64,000 nt of DNA from Tetramitus jugosus (Eukaryota; Heterolobosea; Eutetramitea; Acrasida; Vahlkampfiidae), in contig OW569347.1 of NCBI GenBank assembly GCA_937625935.1, forward strand, positions 434,001 through 498,000, in the 5' to 3' direction. Below, piece by piece: positions 1 to 10,381 of this stretch. The number at the start of each line of letters is the position of its first letter. Within the stretch, counting starts at the first letter, position 1. A program made the position numbers and the translations under genes. A model generated the notes under the pieces. The model was not told where the DNA came from. It was given only the letters and a program-made list of their open reading frames with translations, and ran no database searches.

Positions 1-1244
1 GCAAGTCATACAAATTATAGGACAGTAGCTCAAACACAATACACAAATGATTCTTCCACTCAAAATAATCCTTCATATGAATCACGTTGAACTCCTCATT
101 CTTATCCTTATCTCTCAAATCTTTTAAAATACCAATTTCAATCTTTGCCTGTTCAAAGAATTGAGCCTTGTTCTTGATGACCTTGATGGCCACTTCCTGA
201 GACGTATGAGTGTCAAAAGCTTTCACTACGACACCGAAACTTCCCTTTCCCAGGTTCTGTACAACTGAGTAACGACCTCCGATATCATCATTGATATGGA
301 CAATGTAGTTTCCATGCTCATCATCATATCCCTCATTGTAGCTCGATGTGGCTGGATGAGGTATGACTGATGATACGACCATTGGTTGTTGAGGTTGCAG
401 AATCGGAAGATTATGCCTCTGTTGTTGCTGGTGGTGGAGTTGCATTGCTGGTGGTGGAGGCATTGGTAGTGATGGTGGTGCTTGTTGTTGAGATGATTGA
501 TGATGAGAAGGATGATGGTGATAGGCAGTCGTTGCGTAATAGCCTGCTGCCGTATGGGGAAGTGCATTGGTTGAGTGATGCGCATTAGGCATGGCAAATG
601 GATTGGGTATGGATGAAGCGACGGATGACGTGTGATAGAATGGATTGTTGCTGACTATTGAATTGGTAAGATGATCATTGTTGTTGCTACTACCATTGTA
701 AGTGCCATTACTACTATTGCTATTATTGTTATTCCCACCACTACTACTGCTGTTACTGCTACTGTTGTTATTATTGTTGTTGTTATTAGTGTTGTTGTTA
801 CTGTTGTTCGTCATTGAGAAGGAGAATGGATTGGTAAACATGGATTGAGAGTAGTTGGGATAGGGTATCATTGCTTGTTGTTGTTGTTGATGTGGTGCAG
901 GTGGTTGTGGTGGAAAGGCTTGATTGGCAGCGATTGCAAACGGATGGAGTTGTGGTTGTTGTTGTTGTGTCGTCATGTAGGGCACTTGCGTATTTCTTGA
1001 TGAAGTCAATTGTTGTTGTTGCTGTTGCTGCTGCTGCTGTTGCTGTTGTTGCTTCATCAATGCTTCTCTCTTCTTCTTATTCTCATAATAGGATTGATTG
1101 ATACGCTTATACGTCCGAAGCACGTGTGTCGATAGAGCAAACACTGGCCGCCGCGTTGTTTCTCTATTCTTGTTGGATTGAACAGGAACGGTTGCTTGAG
1201 ACACTGGACAAACAACAGATTGAACAGAATACTCTTCTTTTCGC

Positions 1245-1278
<34 letters not shown>

Positions 1279-2251
1279 CTTCTTGATCCCATTCGCCATC
1301 TTCATGAGATGATGCATCGTAAGGCCGAACAACACTAGTTGGAGCAATTTCTTGATATTGAGAAAACATGGGTGGTTCGCTATTGGCTATATTACCCATG
1401 TGGCGAACAGGTGTTGGTTTGACCCATGAGGGATGATGAGGCTTGCTATTGTTGTATGGTTGTTGTTGCTGTTGCGATGATGGCTGCTGTAATGGCTGAG
1501 GCGTCTGATGATGATAATCGTACTGCTGCTGCTGTGAAAAATAATTGTTGCTGTTGTGACGATTGATCATTGCATTGTTGCCATTGCTATTGTTATAGTA
1601 CAGTTGTGAATTGTAGGGATGATGATGGTGATGATAACTCGGTTGTGGCTGAAGTGATGGATAAATGGGTGATGTTGTCAACGTCGTTGTTGTTGCCGTT
1701 CCAAATGCCGCATGCAAATGATTGTTCATCTCTTGCTTTTCAACAACATCATTGACTTGAAAAAAGCTTCCACTATTCACAACAGAAGTAGCACTGCCAC
1801 TGGCAGTTGCAACAACGGTTCCATACGGTTGTTGAGACTGCTGTGTAAATTGGCTATTGTTGTGCTGCTGATTTCCATTTTGATTATTGTAAATGTGCTT
1901 TGCACTTGCATTACTACCACTTGAACCAGTGCTATGATTGCTACTACTGCTACTACTACCACTATTAGTATTATTATTATTATTATTACACAGATGATTC
2001 ATCATTGATTGTTGCTGCTGTAGTGGTATAGGAAATGAGAATTGCTGCTGTTGCTGCTGCTGCTGTGAATAATTCATAGATTGAGAGCCGCTGGTATTGT
2101 TGTTGTGATGATGGTGATGGTTTTGTTGTTGAAAGTGAGGATGAGAGTTGTTGTTATTGTGGGAGTGATTGTGGCTCTGTTGTTGTTGTTGTTGTTGAGG
2201 ATGATGATAATAGGGATGTGTGTAATGATTTCTTCCTTGAACTTTAGCCAT
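1..2251 (-). CDS. DYRK1: DYRK1-like dual-specificity protein kinase, C-terminus beyond left edge
   Basis: An uninterrupted minus-strand frame runs from the ATG at 2251 to the window edge, giving the first 750 residues. The first ~640 residues are low-complexity Q/N/H/S sequence. A conserved block resembling the DYRK1 pre-kinase (NAPA) region follows, with TYKRINQSYYENKKKRE and later YNEGYDDE. The kinase N-lobe then starts: glycine loop GKGSFGVVVKAFD, VAIK lysine, FEQAKIEIGIL helix, and the hinge region LCIVFELLSYNLYDL, which is a DYRK hallmark. DYRK kinases autophosphorylate on an activation-loop tyrosine and then phosphorylate Ser/Thr targets. The catalytic and activation loops lie outside the window, so activity cannot be judged. 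DYRK1 rather than DYRK2 is chosen because the NAPA block and the YNEGYDDE stretch match the DYRK1 type. Confidence 0.9.
1246..1279. repeat. TTG/CAA microsatellite encoding a Gln tract in the DYRK-like gene
   Basis: A run of about eleven TTG triplets on the plus strand reads as consecutive CAA Gln codons of the kinase N-terminal extension. Shorter CAG/CAA runs occur at about 1010-1050 and 2045-2066. Mixed pure and interrupted triplets suggest length polymorphism. Confidence 0.85.
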
Positions 2252-3165
2252 TCCGTGTGTGCTTGCTTATTTGTTTCAAATGTTTCTTTCCACACAAATT
2301 ACAGATTGAAATTGAGAAGTGTGTTGCAATGTGATGATATTATTAATGTAATACTCGTTTTTTGAATCACCTGGTGTGACTGAGGGTGGCTGTTTTTGAT
2401 GTTGGCAATGTTTGCTGCAGAGTGTGTTGTTATGGTGATGGCAGTTTGATGAATCACGCGCAAAGAGCGAGGTGGTGTTTCGTCGTTGTTCTTGTTAAGT
2501 GAGTCGTCTCTCAAATCAACAATGATGTATTGATAGCTGTGACTGCTGTCTTATTTTGAATTTGGCAAATGGATGAACACAACAAAAAAAATAGGAAGCA
2601 CACAACTGAATTCAATATTATATTGGAATAATGGAGAGAGATGCGTGTTCAACTTGCTGTGAGGTGTATTGTTTTTTTCGGCTATGTGTGCTGTTGTTGC
2701 ACAAAGATGCTCTGGGAAGAAGAAGGGCGAATGTGTATCTACGAAGGTCCAAGTTTGCACCTTGAGTGTTTCTTCCAGCCGAAAGAACATGAGAGACGGA
2801 GAGGTCGGATTATTGGAGGAGAGTAATTTCAGGCAGGTCTTTGCGAAGAATCGAATCCGACTTTTGCCTCTTCCCCTCCTTTCTGGTCTCATTGGTGACT
2901 TTACAATGGGAGAATTGATACAGAGTCACATATTTAGACGAAGCTGTTGTTTTTTGAAACCAAATAAATGTTCGATCATCTTCCCTGCAGGATTTGCTTT
3001 CCATCAGCACGTACGCACCGGTGCGTCTGCCAACGAGTGCTCACCGTTTGAGTAAAGTGGACGGTCCTTGATGGATATTATGCGTGTCTCCAATTGGCCA
3101 AGAGCCAAAATGCGTAATGCTTCCGGGAAGACGAAAGTCCTTTGTCGCCAACAGAAAAAAATCAA
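2252..3165. promoter_or_regulatory. Intergenic region between two divergent genes
   Basis: About 0.9 kb separates the divergent starts of the DYRK-like kinase and ARP5. Several overlapping frames of 60-130 codons exist on both strands, but none resembles a known protein and none starts with a convincing ATG context. It probably holds both promoters and 5' UTRs. No recognised element was seen. Confidence 0.4.
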
Positions 3166-5551
3166 ATGAGCACGCATTGGTCCTACTTTCATGATTCATC
3201 ATTGGAGGATACGTCCAACAACAATCAAGCAATAGATTACGTTTACAGCGACTATGTGCCATTAAATAAGCGATCAAGGAAAAATGATGACTCATCATCT
3301 TCGTTTGCTGATCGAGCAATCATACTTGACGCTGGTTCTTTTGAGTTTCGCGCAGGTTGGTCGCATCAAGACTCTCCTCATGGTAAGTCACTCTACTATC
3401 ACCACCACTTTTGGTCATCACTTTTAATAATGTCAATCCGTTCATCAACCTTCTTGTTTGAACCATTTTGTGCTTTTGGCATTATATAGTATTGTCAAAC
3501 TAACAAACATTTTTCACACATGATCTTGATTCTTCATCATTTGTGTGTGTGCATTCAATGCTGCAGCTCAATTTAGACCGTTTGTTGGAAAGCTCAAGGG
3601 CACAGACCTCAAGAACTTGCACAACACTGTTGATTCTGAAGAAGATGAAGGTGAAGAGAACAATAATAAGAATTCTGCTCAATCATCCACTCAGCGCAAG
3701 AGAAAGAGACAACAACAAACAAGTAGTTCTTTGTCAAACGATGAATATGTGTACAGTGAGTTCACAAGGGGCTCTGGTGGTTACATGATTGGAGATGATC
3801 TACAACCTTATGATTTTTACAAATATGGCGCACGAACACCATTTGACAGAGAAGTTGTGTTCAATACAACTCTGCAAGAACACTTGTTTGACTACATGTT
3901 TTATCGATTGGGTCTTTCGAAATCAACCGAAGGAGTACCGCATCCAATTGTTATGACCGAGTGTATCTGCAATCCGAATTATGCTCGTAGTCAGATGAAT
4001 GAGCTATTGTTTGAAAAGTATGGAGTGCCTTCATTATGCTATGGTATCGACGCACTATTCAGCTACTATCATTTCAAAAACACGTCGTCGAATAAGACAA
4101 TGAACAATGGATTAATAGTTCGATCGGGGTATCACGCAACGCACGTCATGCCCATTTTTTCATTGGAGAATAGTAATAGCAATGATATGGATAATGTTTG
4201 TGGTCGCGGTCCATTCTATTTTGACTGTAACAATGTAAAGAGATTAGGTGTAGGTGGTTTCAATATGACAGAGTACTTGTACAAGATTCTACAACTCAAA
4301 TATCCGTTCACGAACTCGCATTTGGTCACAGCCAATCAAACAGCTGATTTGAATGTGAACACTCATCTCAATGGTGGTATCACTTTACAGAGAGCACAGG
4401 AGATCAAAGAGAAACACTGTTATGTATCGACGAATTATGGCGATGAACTGTACCGATTAGGATCCGATGAAAAATATTTCAATGAGCAAACACGAGTCAT
4501 TTTTGATAATTATGATGAATGGAAGCTGCAAAACGATTATTATGAGAGTCATAAGAGTGAGTTGGAGCAGAGCGGATTACCGACTGATGAATCAACTACC
4601 GCTACACCGGGAGAAGAAACGAAGAAATTTGAATCAAAGCAAGAGGCCGAGAAGTGGTTGCGTCAAGTGCATCTAAAACTTGTCGTTGCAGTACAGGAGT
4701 TGAAAACAGTGTCAGACGCACTTGTTGTGCGAGATGAACAACCAGCTGTTGATATTAAGAGTAAGAGATCAGCAGCAACAAAGCAGAGAAAAAAAGCTCA
4801 GCTTGCGGCTCAGATTCACGAAGGTGATGATGAAACATTCGGAATGGATGAGGATCACTGGGATTTGTACACGGAGATGGAATTGCCCGGTAAACCAAAG
4901 TTGGACTCAAAGCAGAGAAAACAATTTCAAAGGAGAAGGAAGGAACTTGAGAGTGAGGTCGCGCAGCTGACTCGTGAGATTCAACTCGTTGAACAAGATG
5001 TGTTTGGACATCAGCGCTCAACAGTGCCAACCTTTTTCTTGAATCAATATCAACATGGCAATGTAGCGAAGAAGAATAGAAGAGATAACATATTTTTCAA
5101 TGCCATATATGCGACTGTTGAGCGAATGAGAGCACCAGAGATTGTCTTTCAACCTGGAATGATCGGATTGGAGAATCCTGGTATCATAGAAATCATTCAG
5201 ACAATGATCTCTCAGTACCCAACAGAGAAGCAAAAACTGTTGTTGAGTAATGTATATTTATGTGGCGGAAACACACACTATCCTCAGTTTGCAGAGAGAA
5301 TTCAATCCGAAATAAGAGCGATCACACCATACGACTGGCCAACAGTTCAAGTGCATTCAGAACAATCTACAATGGATGTCTGGCGAGGTGCACGTGAGTG
5401 GTATGGATCGAACAACTGCAACAGGAAAGAAGCGTTTTTAACACGTGAAATGTACGATGAGTTCGGATCCAATCGTCTTCAACAGCATTTCCTGTCAAAC
5501 ATATTTGTCACAAAACCACCAACAATCGATGTAGAAGAACAAGATGAGTAA
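3166..5551 (+). CDS. ARP5: Actin-related protein 5, INO80 complex subunit (two exons)
   Basis: Exons 3166-3382 and 3567-5551 join to give 733 residues. The intron has a GTAAGT donor and a GCAG acceptor, and splicing restores the frame (…SHQDSPH then AQFRPFVGK). The actin-fold phosphate loop is present as ILDAGSFEFRAGW. Further actin/ARP blocks are HPIVMTECICNPNYARSQMNELLFEKYGVPSLCYGIDALF (given only as a landmark from residue ~170), GGFNMTEYL, the second phosphate motif LCGGNTHYP and a C-terminal MDVWRGAREW. A charged coiled-coil insert rich in KQRK/RRRKELE lies in the middle, as in Arp5. In other eukaryotes Arp5 pairs with Ies6 and couples ATPase activity to nucleosome sliding. The upstream in-frame TTG at 3142 was rejected in favour of the ATG. 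Confidence 0.93.
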
Positions 5552-5808
5552 ACATGTTTGCAATGTATCTCCTCTTGTATTACAAAAAATATCTGACATC
5601 AACCATGTCGTTTTCGTCATTTTACAAAGTGCTTTTTCAATGATTTGATCGAGCAATGTTAGCGATTGCAAATGCGTCTCTCATCACAGGCCTGATTCTT
5701 CATCTGCCTGCACACTTATCTGCTGTTGATATTTTGTAGAGGGAGAAAAGCGGAATAAATTCCAACTACAAAAGGGATCACATCCATTGGTCACTCTCAC
5801 ACAAACAC

Positions 5809-6301
5809 CTACTCCAAGTCATCATCATCGAACATGTCTCCAAAATCTTTGTGATATTGCAGTGTTAGATACAAACAGATAACAAGAGCAGAAAACAAGT
5901 TGAATGATATGACGTCGTGACTTACTATTGTAGAAATCGGTATGTACTAAATTTCTCTCAATGTCCTTGATGGATGACTCTATTCCATTGTCCATGTAGT
6001 CAGCATCACCATAATCCATCATCATCATGTCAGATCTCCTCCTCTCATCGTCATCATGTTGTTGATGATCTGTTGTTATCATTGTTTGACTTGCATCGTG
6101 ATCATCATTCATCATGCCATTCTTGTTCTGTGAGTGTTCTCCATATTGTTGTTGATCTGCTGCTATTTTTCTTCTCTTGCTGCTCATGGATGCTGACGAT
6201 GACGCATCAGACGTTGTGCGATTGCTGCTGTTTTTGTTGTTTGACTGGGAGTTTGATTGACTGGATTCTCCATTCACTTTTCGCTTTTGATTCTCTCTCA
6301 T
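5809..6301 (-). CDS. COPS9: COP9 signalosome subunit 9 (CSNAP/MYEOV2) homologue with long N-terminal extension, two exons
   Basis: Exon 1 is 6301-5926 and exon 2 is 5846-5809. The 79-nt intron starts GTAAGTCA and ends AAAG. The spliced protein has 137 residues and ends in HTDFYNNFGDMFDDDDLE. This matches the conserved C-terminus of the tiny signalosome acidic protein COPS9, an aromatic/acidic tail of the type DFFNDFEDLFDDDD. In animals COPS9 is about 57 residues and anchors to CSN3/5/6. Here about 110 extra residues precede it, rich in Ser, Asn, Gln and His with a KRRK stretch. Without splicing the diagnostic tail is lost, so an unspliced reading misses it. The gene is head-to-head with the next one, 211 bp away. 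Confidence 0.82.
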
Positions 6302-6512
6302 TGTTGAATTTCAGGTGTTGACGATCGTCTGTCTGAATTGCTACCTCTATTCTTCTTCCGTTTCGTGTGTGCTTGTGATTTTGGTCGGAAAAAAATTACA
6401 TGTTCTTTTGGCGGTCGAACCTGTTTTTCTCCGTCTGGGGAAATGTATGGAATTCCCTTTCCGTGCGTCACCCAAAACATTGTGCCTTCACCACAAACAA
6501 AACCATCTACAA

Positions 6513-7814
6513 ATGGAGCAACAACAACAGCTTCCCTTGCTCCAGCAACAGCAACATTTGGCCATTAACAATCAGATCATTGACAATCATGATCCCGAGG
6601 AGTGTGAGGAAGAGATTATCACTCGAAAAAAGTACACTACCGTTCTCATTGGAACACTGTATGCTCTCTTTCATTTCTTCTGTATTGGTCTCATCATATT
6701 CTACACTGTGAATAGCTTGGCAAAGCCATACACGGACCTGATTGCCATGAGCCATTACAGCAATAGCCACGTACATGTACAAGCAACGATTGCTGTTCAC
6801 CCGGAGAGTCATCCTGTTCATGATGACGGACGCACGAGTTCTTCTCAGGCGATGACAATGACCTACTACTTTGATTGGAATGATTACACGTCATTGAGAT
6901 TCCATTCTGTCATATTTTCTACCATTCAGCAACAACAACAGCAGCAGGATAACAATGATGTTGACTCATTTCAAATCATTCAATTGTCAAAGGCACCCCA
7001 GATTATCAGCAACAACTCAACAAACATCTTCTACAGTGGTAATATTACAATGGTTGTTGATTCAGATGATGATAGTAACAGCGATGACAATGGCCAATTT
7101 TATGTAGAGTCGTTTCACATGAACCCAGGGAGCACTGCACTGTTGAAATCTCAATTATCGCTCATGAACTCAAAGTACAGTCATCTTGTCTCTTGTGCCA
7201 TTATTGTGGGAGACGCTAATTACCGATTGTGGAGAAAGCATCCAACCAATTCTCTCTATCTCTTCAAGAATGTAAATGTGCAGCAGTCTGGTTCACATAT
7301 TGAATGGAGATTGCTGTTTGGTGATACGAAGTCATATCCACACTTTCCAACCAATGTACCATTAGGAGATGACAACTCTATTCGAGTTCCAATCTCTCGC
7401 TCCTCCATGATCTATATTGTATACTACGCCCCATTATCTACGGGTTCAAAGGGGGGTGAGATGATCGCAAATGGAACATTTGAATATGTGCTAAACACGA
7501 CTCAATATGAGATACCTTCATTGAGCAACGTTGTCTCTACATGTATCGTGTCCAATGTTTCAACATGTCAAGTACCAGCAAAGAACAACATTTTGATTGT
7601 ATCGAACTATACATCCGATGAACCAATTGTGAATAGCGAACTACAGTTCCAATATCAAGTATCCTATCCAAAGGTTTGGCTTTGGACCGGTGTGTTGATC
7701 TTCATACTGCTCTGTTTCGACATGGTATTGATATCTTGGAAGATTACTCAAGTTCTTCAACGCAAAAGCAGGGGATCAAGCATGGATGACTATGGGAATA
7801 TTTCACAACAATAA
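6513..7814 (+). CDS. Two-TM membrane protein with large glycosylated loop, unknown family
   Basis: Predicted 433 residues from the ATG at 6513. The frame is open further upstream, with another ATG at about 6441. A Gln-rich cytosolic N-terminus (MEQQQQLPLLQQQQ) is followed by a hydrophobic segment around residues 50-72. A ~310-residue loop with many N-x-S/T sites comes next, then a second hydrophobic segment (VWLWTGVLIFILLCFDMVLI) and a short basic tail. Topology with two membrane spans and a large extracytosolic domain resembles TMEM231-type transition-zone proteins, but I see no diagnostic motif. It could equally be a lineage-specific protein. Confidence 0.7.
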   Translation: MEQQQQLPLLQQQQHLAINNQIIDNHDPEECEEEIITRKKYTTVLIGTLYALFHFFCIGLIIFYTVNSLAKPYTDLIAMSHYSNSHVHVQATIAVHPESHPVHDDGRTSSSQAMTMTYYFDWNDYTSLRFHSVIFSTIQQQQQQQDNNDVDSFQIIQLSKAPQIISNNSTNIFYSGNITMVVDSDDDSNSDDNGQFYVESFHMNPGSTALLKSQLSLMNSKYSHLVSCAIIVGDANYRLWRKHPTNSLYLFKNVNVQQSGSHIEWRLLFGDTKSYPHFPTNVPLGDDNSIRVPISRSSMIYIVYYAPLSTGSKGGEMIANGTFEYVLNTTQYEIPSLSNVVSTCIVSNVSTCQVPAKNNILIVSNYTSDEPIVNSELQFQYQVSYPKVWLWTGVLIFILLCFDMVLISWKITQVLQRKSRGSSMDDYGNISQQ

Positions 7815-7834
7815 ACTTAAATTATTGAAACAGT

Positions 7835-10057
7835 TTAAGTGGCTGTTACACCATCACAGGGTTCGAAATATCTTCCTACATTCAATGATGGATTTGTAAT
7901 GAGTAGCCAACCAATCTTCGATTTGTTGTGTGATAGATGGTCTTGCCATTCTTCCACGACATCGGAGGATAAGTGGTTGTCAGTCAAATCAAAAATTTCC
8001 ATAATTCTAGTTGACGATTCACATTCGGTAATCGCTTTTAGCAAAGCGAGACCTCCAATATTAGTAATCCGATTGGCACTTAGATCTACGTCGAAACATG
8101 CCCTTTTGTTTGAATTGACAGCGTTTTTTACTCGATTTGATATTACTCGAGCTATTGAAGCTGCACCAGCGTCCCCTAACTTATTTTGAGCTAAGCGCAA
8201 AATCTTGAGGCTAGAGTTTTGTATTAGCGCCTGCTCAAGTTGCCCACTAATATCCGTAAGCAAAGTGTATCCAATATCAAGCATCTCCAATGTATTGTTG
8301 ATTGACAAACACTTGGCTATCGCCGCTGTTTGCATATAGGCATCATTACAACTAATTACGAGAGAGCGAACATGATTACAACTAGCTAAACTGTTAAAAA
8401 TATTTGCCATGTGATGCTGCTTCAGTTCACAGTTTGAAATATTGATATTGATGGGCTTGTGGTATTGGTCAGCTTCCAAAAAGCGGCAGAGCTCCACACA
8501 GGCACTATCTGACAACTCATTGTAACTTAAACATAGATATTCGAGGTCCATATTAGACAGGAGAGAAAATATCCCTCCTCCTGATATGCCACTCAGCGAT
8601 AGATCTAATATTTTCAGCCCTGACAAATAGGCTCCTTGGTTCATTCCGGCAGCTAGGACTGGCAGTATGTTGTTGGAGATAGTATTATCTGTTATTCTCA
8701 GCTCCTCGATCATTATGTTGTTGGTGGTACACGCTTCTTGTAATCCACTCAAGATAAATCTCACTGACTGCTCGTTGAGTCGATTGTCGGAGCAAATGAG
8801 TGTTCTCAGAGCTTTAGTATGACGTAACAGCTCTCCCAGTAACTCGCACGATGAAACATACATAGTTGTGGAGTAAAGGGCAATAGTATTAAGTTGATTT
8901 AGGATGTCAATAGTGCTCAACTTCATCCTTTTCGGCATCTTCTCACAATAAACCTCATTGGCGCGCTTTCTTTTACTTTCCACTACATTAGAATCACCAG
9001 CTTCGTTTTCTTCACAAAATAAGTCTGAATAGAGATCAAATTCCTCTGTTTGGTTATCCATTGTTGGTGATATACTGACAGACTGATCATACAAGGTATG
9101 TATCGATGACGCATAAAGATCAGATGATAAAAGAGAGGTTGACGCTCCTCTATTCAGCAATGAAAGTTTAATCATTTCAAACAAAAGAGAATTAAATGTG
9201 CTTTCTGATAGAAATCCATGAAACATCTTCAATTGCTTCATATTCGTACATTGAATCATATAATCTATTACACTAATTGAGGATGCGTCCCTTAAATCAT
9301 GAAATTCAACACTCTTAATGTCGCTGAGTCTTTCATTCATATCACGAAATATATTCTTTGACGAGCAAACCTCAATTGCATTATTCCCCAGCTTAATCTC
9401 ATGAACAAACTGACCATACATGTCGATTACTTGTCCGATCGTTTGTTGGTTGTAATGGTCGAATTGTTGATATCTATGATATGATCTATGTCCAGGTTCA
9501 TTAATATCAATACATTTCTTCCTCTGCTCCATGTGATGATCGAGATGAACCGTGTATTGGTTCGGTGTCTTGTAAGATCGACTGAGTATGGTAGGACTCA
9601 CTTTGACATCAAAGAATGATTCTTCATTCTCACCATTGTCGCTATAGTGCTCAAATGCAAAGTGCATACAATCCAATACGTGCCTCTGCCAATACAATTG
9701 CCGAAAATCGTGATGAATTTCATCGCCTGACGCATAATGGGTGAAGTGGTCTTGATTGCTTTGTGATAGAGATAAGTTGGGCCATCTGAGTGAAAATAAT
9801 CGATGCCACAAGTTATTGTCCTCAGTTGTGAGGCGATCAATGTCACTCTGAGCGTTCGTAGCGGCACTGTGATCTGATCGATTGATCGCGGTTGATTCAA
9901 TCTCATGCACACAGTTGAGCACATGGGCTGAACAATTCTGCTTTATGAGTTGTATTTCTTGTTTGGGTAGGCGTGCAATAAGCGAATGTAAATCGAACAA
10001 GTGAGCACTTTGGCCAATGAATTGCGAGCAGAAAAATGCTAGAGCATTTCCCTCCAT
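7835..10057 (-). CDS. Leucine-rich repeat protein (RNI/NLRC3-like repeats)
   Basis: 740 residues from the ATG at 10057; the frame extends upstream only through a TTG. The N-terminal half is an unrecognised helical region with a KRKRAN stretch that may be a nuclear signal near residue 365. The C-terminal half holds ribonuclease-inhibitor-type LRRs of ~28 residues, visible as LKILDLSLSGISGGG, LEYLCLSYNELSDSAC, LEMLDIGYTLLTD, LKILRLAQNKLGDAGAASIA and ANRITNIGGLALL. Such horseshoes bind proteins. No NACHT, kinase or F-box domain is visible, so the role is unknown. The gene converges on the membrane protein with only 20 bp between stop codons. Confidence 0.85.
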   Translation of the reverse strand: MEGNALAFFCSQFIGQSAHLFDLHSLIARLPKQEIQLIKQNCSAHVLNCVHEIESTAINRSDHSAATNAQSDIDRLTTEDNNLWHRLFSLRWPNLSLSQSNQDHFTHYASGDEIHHDFRQLYWQRHVLDCMHFAFEHYSDNGENEESFFDVKVSPTILSRSYKTPNQYTVHLDHHMEQRKKCIDINEPGHRSYHRYQQFDHYNQQTIGQVIDMYGQFVHEIKLGNNAIEVCSSKNIFRDMNERLSDIKSVEFHDLRDASSISVIDYMIQCTNMKQLKMFHGFLSESTFNSLLFEMIKLSLLNRGASTSLLSSDLYASSIHTLYDQSVSISPTMDNQTEEFDLYSDLFCEENEAGDSNVVESKRKRANEVYCEKMPKRMKLSTIDILNQLNTIALYSTTMYVSSCELLGELLRHTKALRTLICSDNRLNEQSVRFILSGLQEACTTNNIMIEELRITDNTISNNILPVLAAGMNQGAYLSGLKILDLSLSGISGGGIFSLLSNMDLEYLCLSYNELSDSACVELCRFLEADQYHKPININISNCELKQHHMANIFNSLASCNHVRSLVISCNDAYMQTAAIAKCLSINNTLEMLDIGYTLLTDISGQLEQALIQNSSLKILRLAQNKLGDAGAASIARVISNRVKNAVNSNKRACFDVDLSANRITNIGGLALLKAITECESSTRIMEIFDLTDNHLSSDVVEEWQDHLSHNKSKIGWLLITNPSLNVGRYFEPCDGVTAT

Positions 10058-10381
10058 TTTTTGTTCAATTATTTTTTGGGAAGAAAAATTCCGCTCTAGT
10101 TTTCTCGACAATGTGATTCATAGGGTGGAAGACAATCGGTCCATTTTATAGTACTTTTGTGTTTTAAGGCCTAATTGTCCCAACAACGATTAGAGTGAAC
10201 CATAGTTAATATTGATGATCTGTTATCTCTGGAGACTTGAAGAATCTTGACATTGTCGGACTAAAAAAAGAATTGTAAGCGACAAGATTTTTTTTCGTGG
10301 CCAAACGAAAACACAAAAAAACGATCCTTTGAGGCAATCATCAACTCTGTACAAAAACACACGAATAGTAGGTGACAAATC

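Noticed and set aside
226-597. Minus-strand 123-codon frame in the kinase region
   Set aside because: Out of frame with the kinase domain, whose codons agree with the ATG at 2251.
370-2365. Plus-strand frames rich in Val/Leu (VVVVV, LLLL) across the first 2.4 kb
   Set aside because: They are antisense shadows of the CAA/CAG/AAC-rich kinase gene; the same happens at 15.2-15.4, 20.9-21.5 and 57.7-58.5 kb.
2551-3055. Overlapping frames on both strands between the kinase and ARP5
   Set aside because: No recognisable protein, several overlap each other, and none has convincing composition.
3142-3165. Upstream TTG start for ARP5
   Set aside because: Non-ATG starts are unlikely here; an ATG follows 24 bp later. 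The same reasoning moved starts of the LRR, RING, QLQ, PAQR, ARF-like, synapsin-like and PRIM2 genes.
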